Part shown: piece by piece, positions 59,579 through 64,000 of the stretch
Layout of the letters: every line of letters starts with the position of its first letter
Position numbering within the stretch: position 1 is the stretch's first letter
Assembly: GCA_965200355.1 (NCBI GenBank)
Contig: OZ241351.1
Span: 3,286,001-3,350,000, forward strand
Reading direction: 5' to 3'
DNA length: 64,000 nucleotides
Source: Bin18 sp965200355
Lineage (GTDB): Bacteria; Desulfobacterota; Binatia; Bin18
Made by a program: the position numbers and the translations under genes
The notes under the pieces: generated by a model
Databases searched by the model: none
What the model was told of the DNA's origin: nothing
Seen by the model: the letters and a program-made list of their open reading frames with translations, nothing else

Positions 59579-62293
59579 ATGATGGCCCATAATCTTTTTG
59601 ATTCTTTACAAACCTTTACCACCGCGGCTGGAAAAACCGGCCAGTTTTATGCCCTGCCCCAACTCGAAGAAGCGGGGGTCGGGCCTATTTCCCGGCTACC
59701 GGTCAGTCTCCGTATCGTGCTGGAGTCGGTCTTGCGCAACTATGACGGCCAGAAAATTACCGAAGCGGACGTGCGGACCCTGGCGGCTTGGCAACCGACA
59801 CAGACCCGCAGCGCGGAAATTCCCTTTGTGGTCGCGCGGATTCTGCTGCAAGACTTTACCGGCGTGCCCCTGCTGGTCGATTTGGCGGCCATGCGCTCAG
59901 CCGTGACCAGGCTGGGCAAAGACCCCAAGCTGATTGAGCCGCTGGTGCCCGTGGACCTGGTCGTCGATCACTCCATTCAGGTCGATCACTCCGGGGTGGG
60001 GAATGCGTTGCAGCGCAATATGGAAATCGAGTTCGAGCGCAACCAGCCTCGCTATCAATTTCTCAAATGGGGGATGCAGGCGTTCGAGAGTTTTCAGGTC
60101 GTCCCGCCGGGCATCGGTATTGTCCACCAGGTCAATCTGGAATACCTGGCCAAAGGCGTCCTTGAGAGAGACGGCGTTTATTACCCGGATAGCCTGGTCG
60201 GTACCGACTCGCATACCACCATGATTAACGGCCTGGGGGTGGTCGCCTGGGGGGTGGGCGGGATTGAGGCCGAGGCCGGTATGCTGGGGCAGCCGGTGTA
60301 TTTTCTAACCCCAGATGTCGTTGGCGTGCATATGACCGGGAGTCTGCGCGAGGGAGTCACCGCCACCGACCTTGTCCTGCACTGTACCGCCATGCTGCGG
60401 GCGGCCAAGGTGGTCGGAAAGTTCGTGGAGTATTTTGGCGACGGCGCGGCCTGCCTGCCCCTGACCGATAGAGCCACGATTGCGAATATGGCCCCGGAGT
60501 ATGGCGCGACCATGGGCTTTTTTCCGATTGATGAGGAAACCTGCAAATATCTGACGGCAACGGGTCGGACCGCGGAACAGGTTGATGCGTTTCGGAGCTA
60601 TTTTCAGGCCCAGCAGATGTTTGGTATTCCGCGCCAGGGCGAGGTGGACTACAGCCAGGTGCTGGGACTCGATTTGGCCGAGGTGCAACCCGGCCTGGCC
60701 GGTCCACGTCGGCCACAGGACCGGATTGACCTCCCGGATATCAAAAAGACCTTTCAGCGCCTCCTCACCACCCCGCTCAACGCAGGTGGTTTTCAGGCCG
60801 ACCCATCAACCCTTGACCAGCGTCATGCCGTAGGGCCGGCTGATTCTTCCGATTTTGGCGATATTGGACATGGGGATGTGCTGATTGCGGCGATTACGTC
60901 GTGCACCAACACCTCAAACCCGAGTGTGATGCTGGCAGCCGGACTCGTTGCCAAAAAGGCGGTCGAGCGCGGCCTGAGGGTCCGCCCCACCGTCAAAACC
61001 TCGCTGGGTCCGGGCTCACGAGTCGTGACAGACTATCTGGAGAAAACCGGCTTGCAATACTATCTCAACCAGGTCGGCTTTCAGACTGTGGGCTATGGCT
61101 GCACGACCTGCATCGGCAACTCCGGCCCCCTTGATGCGGCTATTGAACAGACCGTGCTCCAGCATCATCTGGTGGCGGCCAGCGTCTTGAGCGGCAACCG
61201 CAACTTTGAGGCGCGCGTCCATCAGAATATCCGGGCCAATTTTCTGATGAGCCCGCCGCTCGTTGTGGCGTTTGCCCTGGCAGGGCGGGTTGATATTGAC
61301 CTGTCCAGCGAACCTGTGGGCCAGGACAAAGACGGAGCGGATGTCTATTTACGCGACCTGTGGCCGAGCGCGAGTGAAATTCAAGACCTCATGGCGTCTG
61401 CCACAGACGCGGACACCTACCGCAGATTATATACCGACTTTGCAGCCCACAATCCGCTCTGGAACGACATTCCGAGTGCAACCGGCGCGGTCTACGAGTG
61501 GAACGCGGCATCGACCTATATTCAGGAACCGCCCTTTTTTGAGGCTTTCGGCCTCCAGGCCGGGACGATTCAAGACATTACTGGCGCTCGCCCGCTGGCC
61601 GTGCTGGGCGATTCCGTCACTACCGACCACATCAGTCCGGCCGGCGCGATTAAGCCCGACGCACCGGCCGGACAGTATCTCCAGGCGCACGGGGTGGCGG
61701 TGAAAGACTTTAATAGTTATGGCTCACGGCGGGGCAATGATCGCATCATGACCCGGGGCACGTTTGCCAACGTGCGGATTCAGAATCTCATGCTGCCCGG
61801 AGTGGAAGGCGGGGTCACGCAGTATTACGCCCCTCACGGAAGTGGGGGGGAGCAAATGGCGGTCTACGATGCGGCCATGCGCTATCAGGCCGACGCTACC
61901 CCCCTGGTCGTGTTGGCCGGGCAGGAGTACGGCACCGGCAGTTCGCGGGACTGGGCCGCCAAAGGGACGCGGCTGCTGGGAGTCAAGGCAGTCATCGCCC
62001 AGAGCTTTGAGCGGATTCACCGCAGCAATCTGGTCTTTATGGGCGTGGCACCCTGTCAGTTCAAAGAAGGCACGAGCCCGCAAACGCTCGGCCTGGACGG
62101 GACCGAGACCTTTGATCTCATCGGACTGAGCGCTGACCTCAAACCGCTCCAGGACGTGACCCTGGTCGTCCACCGCGTCAATGGGCAGTCAACCCAGGTC
62201 CCGGTCACCGTTCGCATTGATACGCCCATTGAGGTCGAGTACTACCGCCACGGGGGCATTCTGCCCTACGTGCTCCGCCAGCTGCTCGCCTAA
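59579..62293 (+). CDS. acnA: aconitate hydratase A
   Basis: 904 aa, the AcnA/IRP-type length. The [4Fe-4S] ligands are in AAITSCTNTSNP (Cys near 441) and YGCTTCIGNSGPL (Cys near 507 and 510). VGTDSHTTMINGLGVVAWGVGGIEAEAGMLGQP (about 200-232) and the C-terminal swivel domain sequences DSVTTDHISPAGAI, YGSRRGNDRIMTRGTF and YGTGSSRDWAAKGTRLLGVKAVIAQSFERIHRSNLVFMG are exact. It interconverts citrate and isocitrate in the TCA cycle. The ATG has AGGACGAGT upstream; a second in-frame ATG follows at once. Confidence 0.97.
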   Translation: MMAHNLFDSLQTFTTAAGKTGQFYALPQLEEAGVGPISRLPVSLRIVLESVLRNYDGQKITEADVRTLAAWQPTQTRSAEIPFVVARILLQDFTGVPLLVDLAAMRSAVTRLGKDPKLIEPLVPVDLVVDHSIQVDHSGVGNALQRNMEIEFERNQPRYQFLKWGMQAFESFQVVPPGIGIVHQVNLEYLAKGVLERDGVYYPDSLVGTDSHTTMINGLGVVAWGVGGIEAEAGMLGQPVYFLTPDVVGVHMTGSLREGVTATDLVLHCTAMLRAAKVVGKFVEYFGDGAACLPLTDRATIANMAPEYGATMGFFPIDEETCKYLTATGRTAEQVDAFRSYFQAQQMFGIPRQGEVDYSQVLGLDLAEVQPGLAGPRRPQDRIDLPDIKKTFQRLLTTPLNAGGFQADPSTLDQRHAVGPADSSDFGDIGHGDVLIAAITSCTNTSNPSVMLAAGLVAKKAVERGLRVRPTVKTSLGPGSRVVTDYLEKTGLQYYLNQVGFQTVGYGCTTCIGNSGPLDAAIEQTVLQHHLVAASVLSGNRNFEARVHQNIRANFLMSPPLVVAFALAGRVDIDLSSEPVGQDKDGADVYLRDLWPSASEIQDLMASATDADTYRRLYTDFAAHNPLWNDIPSATGAVYEWNAASTYIQEPPFFEAFGLQAGTIQDITGARPLAVLGDSVTTDHISPAGAIKPDAPAGQYLQAHGVAVKDFNSYGSRRGNDRIMTRGTFANVRIQNLMLPGVEGGVTQYYAPHGSGGEQMAVYDAAMRYQADATPLVVLAGQEYGTGSSRDWAAKGTRLLGVKAVIAQSFERIHRSNLVFMGVAPCQFKEGTSPQTLGLDGTETFDLIGLSADLKPLQDVTLVVHRVNGQSTQVPVTVRIDTPIEVEYYRHGGILPYVLRQLLA

Positions 62294-62345
62294 CAACCGG
62301 GGAGCGCGGGCATCTTGCCCGCCCCTTGCCCCTCTCCCGCCTCAC

Positions 62346-62372
62346 CTGTAGGGGCAACCCCCGGTTGCCCGG
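62346..62372. repeat. dispersed intergenic palindrome, copy C
   Basis: CTGTAGGGGCAACCCCCGG with GGTTGCCCGG arm, between acnA and the DsbA-like gene. Confidence 0.6.
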
Positions 62373-62445
62373 TCCCTTTCCTCCCTGCACCGGGGAGATT
62401 TGCCCTTGCAAAGCGCCGCCTCGCCTCCTATGATCCGGCCCTACC

Positions 62446-63087
62446 ATGCTCTCATGCCCCTTCGCTGTTCTGCTGAGCGTCTTCCTCATCCATCTTGCCT
62501 CCCCACCCCAGGGCCAGCCCACGACTGACCTGACGGATCAGTATCTCTCCTTATCGGGCACGTTTTCTTTTGTCCGACGGGCACCGGAGGGCACAGTCCC
62601 GGAAAAGGTCGTGCTGAGCGTCTTTGAGGACTTTCTGTGTCCGCATTGCTATGCCGTCTTCTCCAAGCTCATCCCTGGACTCAAGCAAAAATACCCCAAT
62701 CAGCTCGATATCCGCTTTCACGCGGTCCCGATTGTCCACGCCTCTTCTCACATTCCCGCCCGGGCCTATGCCATCTCTCACGGGCTAGGGCTGAGTGAGG
62801 AGATGCAGCACGCCTTATTTCACGCCCGCTTTGAGGAGGATATTGATACGGGCAGCCGGGACGGTATCGCCCATGTCGCGTACCGGATTGGTCTTGATCC
62901 GGCCTTACTCCTGAGCCAGCTCGATGCAGACGGGGGGAAGGCTGAGCTTGAAGCGGACGTGGCCCTGGGGCAGCGCTATCATATAGAGAGTGTCCCGACC
63001 CTGATTATTGACGGTTGGATTCGGGTACAGGACCTCTCTCCGCAGAACCTCGAAACGATTATTGAGGAGTTACTTGCGCGAAAGTAG
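62446..63087 (+). CDS. DsbA-family thioredoxin-fold protein
   Basis: 213 aa. Signal peptide MLSCPFAVLLSVFLIHLASP; thioredoxin-fold active site FLCPHCYAVF (Cys65-Pro-His-Cys68), the CPHC type of DsbA and of the DSBA-like lid-domain proteins. A helical insert follows (ARAYAISHGLGLSEEMQHALF), and the cis-proline loop is VPTLIIDG (about 188-195). The first cysteine of the signal (Cys4) is too early for a lipobox. Expected to oxidise or transfer thiol groups in the periplasm. No clear ribosome site precedes the ATG. Confidence 0.9.
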   Translation: MLSCPFAVLLSVFLIHLASPPQGQPTTDLTDQYLSLSGTFSFVRRAPEGTVPEKVVLSVFEDFLCPHCYAVFSKLIPGLKQKYPNQLDIRFHAVPIVHASSHIPARAYAISHGLGLSEEMQHALFHARFEEDIDTGSRDGIAHVAYRIGLDPALLLSQLDADGGKAELEADVALGQRYHIESVPTLIIDGWIRVQDLSPQNLETIIEELLARK

Positions 63088-63110
63088 GGGCAACCCCCTG
63101 TGGTGGCCCG
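63083..63110. repeat. dispersed intergenic palindrome, copy D
   Basis: AGTAGGGGCAACCCCCTGTGG with TGGCCCG arm; its first bases overlap the TAG stop of the DsbA-like gene. Confidence 0.55.
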
Positions 63111-63120
63111 GTGGGGCTTC

Positions 63121-63147
63121 GTAGGGGCACCTGTGGTGGCCCCGCCG
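63121..63147. repeat. dispersed intergenic palindrome, copy E
   Basis: GTAGGGGCACCTGTGGTGGCC followed by CCGCCGGG; a degenerate copy adjacent to copy D and 40 bases before the next gene. Confidence 0.5.
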
Positions 63148-63187
63148 GGCCGCGCAACCATCAAACGCAAAGAAAAAGGGGACGGGC

Positions 63188-64000
63188 ATGAGCACTGGAG
63201 AGCGCAGCTATTTGTATACACTGGGGGAGCAGATTATTGCGCGGCGCAAGCCTATTTTACTGTTCGTGACCGTCGCTACCCTGGTTTTCGCCTCGTTTGC
63301 CATTCAGCTTGATCTGGTCACCCGGTTCGACGAACAACTGCCGGAGAATCATCCCTTCATTCAGGTCCATAAAACTTACGCGCCGGCCTTTGGCGGGGCC
63401 AATACCATCATGCTGATGCTGGAGGTCCAAGAAGGCACCATCTTCAATCAGGTCACGTTGACCAAAATTTTCAAGATGACCCAGGCGTTGGAGCGGGTGT
63501 ATGGCGTGAATAATGAGTTGGTCAACTCCATTGCCCACCGGACCAATCGCCGGGTGATTATGAAAAGCGGCGGGATGCAGGAAGTCGAGCCGGTCATGGA
63601 ACGAGCGCCGGAGACCGAGGCAGAAGTCGAACGCATCCGCCGAATCGTGCATTCCTCGCGGAATCTATACGGCGTCCTCGTTTCGCTGGACGAAAAGGCC
63701 GCCCTGCTCAACGCGACCTTTATTGAGCAGCGGCTCGATTATCAGCGGCTGTTTGAGGAAGTCCGGCGCTCGGTGATTGCACCCTATGAGGATGACAACA
63801 CCCGGATTCATATGGCCGGCCAACCCGCCCTGTACGGCTGGGTGTATTTCTACGCCAAGCAGGTCTACGTCATTTTTTTGGCAACAACCGTCCTGATGTG
63901 GCTGCTGCTGTACTGGTATTTTCACGATATTCGCGGGGCCTTGCGGCCAACCTTGACCGGCATCATCTCGGCCATTTGGGGGCTGGGGTTCATCAAGATG
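63188..64000 (+). CDS. MMPL/RND-family exporter (3' truncated by window edge)
   Basis: 271 codons from the ATG at 63188 (AAAAAGGGGACG upstream) with no stop before the window end. An N-terminal membrane helix (PILLFVTVATLVFASFAIQLDLV, about 24-46) is followed by a large periplasmic loop (RFDEQLPENHPFIQVHKTYAPAFGGANTIMLMLEV) and then membrane helices near residues 222-240 and 255-270. This is the layout of MMPL/RND hopanoid- or lipid-exporter-like proteins (HpnN, SSD-type). Exported substrate unknown. It follows the DsbA-like gene by 100 bases. Confidence 0.88.
   Translation, partial: MSTGERSYLYTLGEQIIARRKPILLFVTVATLVFASFAIQLDLVTRFDEQLPENHPFIQVHKTYAPAFGGANTIMLMLEVQEGTIFNQVTLTKIFKMTQALERVYGVNNELVNSIAHRTNRRVIMKSGGMQEVEPVMERAPETEAEVERIRRIVHSSRNLYGVLVSLDEKAALLNATFIEQRLDYQRLFEEVRRSVIAPYEDDNTRIHMAGQPALYGWVYFYAKQVYVIFLATTVLMWLLLYWYFHDIRGALRPTLTGIISAIWGLGFIKM

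Overview
This 64 kb window is GC-rich (about 60% by eye), densely coding bacterial chromosome. No stretch of 300 bases lacks a gene, and I see no phage, integrase, transposase or CRISPR array. The gene content suggests an uncultured Gram-negative heterotroph: murein-recycling Mpl and LD-carboxypeptidase, outer-membrane-type lipoproteins, PrkA/YeaH/SpoVR, an Uma2 relic, GldA/F/G-type ABC genes, a DUF1800/DUF1501 pair, and many small-molecule hydrolases and dehydrogenases. A Tectomicrobia/Entotheonella-like or deltaproteobacterial-grade lineage would fit. That is inference from gene content only, because no rRNA or marker set is present.

Layout. 1-6.0 kb: the end of pxpB plus pxpC (+), facing a minus-strand hyuB / coiled-coil protein / hyuA / 82-aa cluster for ATP-dependent opening of 5-oxoproline- or hydantoin-type rings. 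6.2-10.2 kb: an SDR, then an ABC ATPase and a fused GldF-GldG-like permease. 10.3-14.4 kb: a secreted protein, an amidohydrolase, glnS and an alpha/beta hydrolase. 14.7-16.1 kb: three small lipoproteins. 16.4-24.1 kb: a P1 peptidase, a broken Uma2 gene, an SDR, an orphan MinD-like ATPase, an amidase-SDR-aldo/keto reductase operon and a divergent hydratase-like gene. 24.2-25.6 kb: a cyclophilin and a hydrolase. 25.7-28.9 kb: a type ISP restriction-modification gene broken by three frameshifts. 29-35.6 kb: a VOC dioxygenase, a hydrolase, a second coiled-coil membrane protein, a cyclase-family hydrolase divergent from a hydantoinase-isochorismatase pair, a second cyclophilin and a secreted protein. 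35.8-38.7 kb: an NSS transporter, a membrane protein and an acidic-tailed lipoprotein. 38.9-44.7 kb: cell-wall turnover genes (lytic transglycosylase, mpl, beta-lactamase-like hydrolase, LD-carboxypeptidase). 44.8-47.3 kb: htpG and ispF. 47.4-52.0 kb: the prkA-yeaH-spoVR stress operon. 52.2-54.1 kb: gltX flanked by four tRNAs. 54.1-59.3 kb: a DUF1800-DUF1501-phosphoglycerol-transferase-like operon whose last gene is frameshifted. 59.6-64 kb: acnA, a DsbA-like protein and the start of an MMPL/RND exporter.

How they fit together. Three themes stand out: opening and hydrolysis of cyclic amides and carbamoyl compounds (HyuA/B, PxpB/C, hydantoinase, isochorismatase hydrolase, amidase, cyclase); peptidoglycan recycling; and Glu/Gln decoding, with both GlnRS and GluRS present beside Glu, Gln and Lys tRNAs. 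The genuine surprises are three frameshifted genes in otherwise intact sequence, two small membrane-anchored coiled-coil proteins built from exact DNA tandem repeats (one lying between hyuB and hyuA), a family of dispersed intergenic palindromes, and a tRNA promoter whose -35 box overlaps the gltX stop codon.
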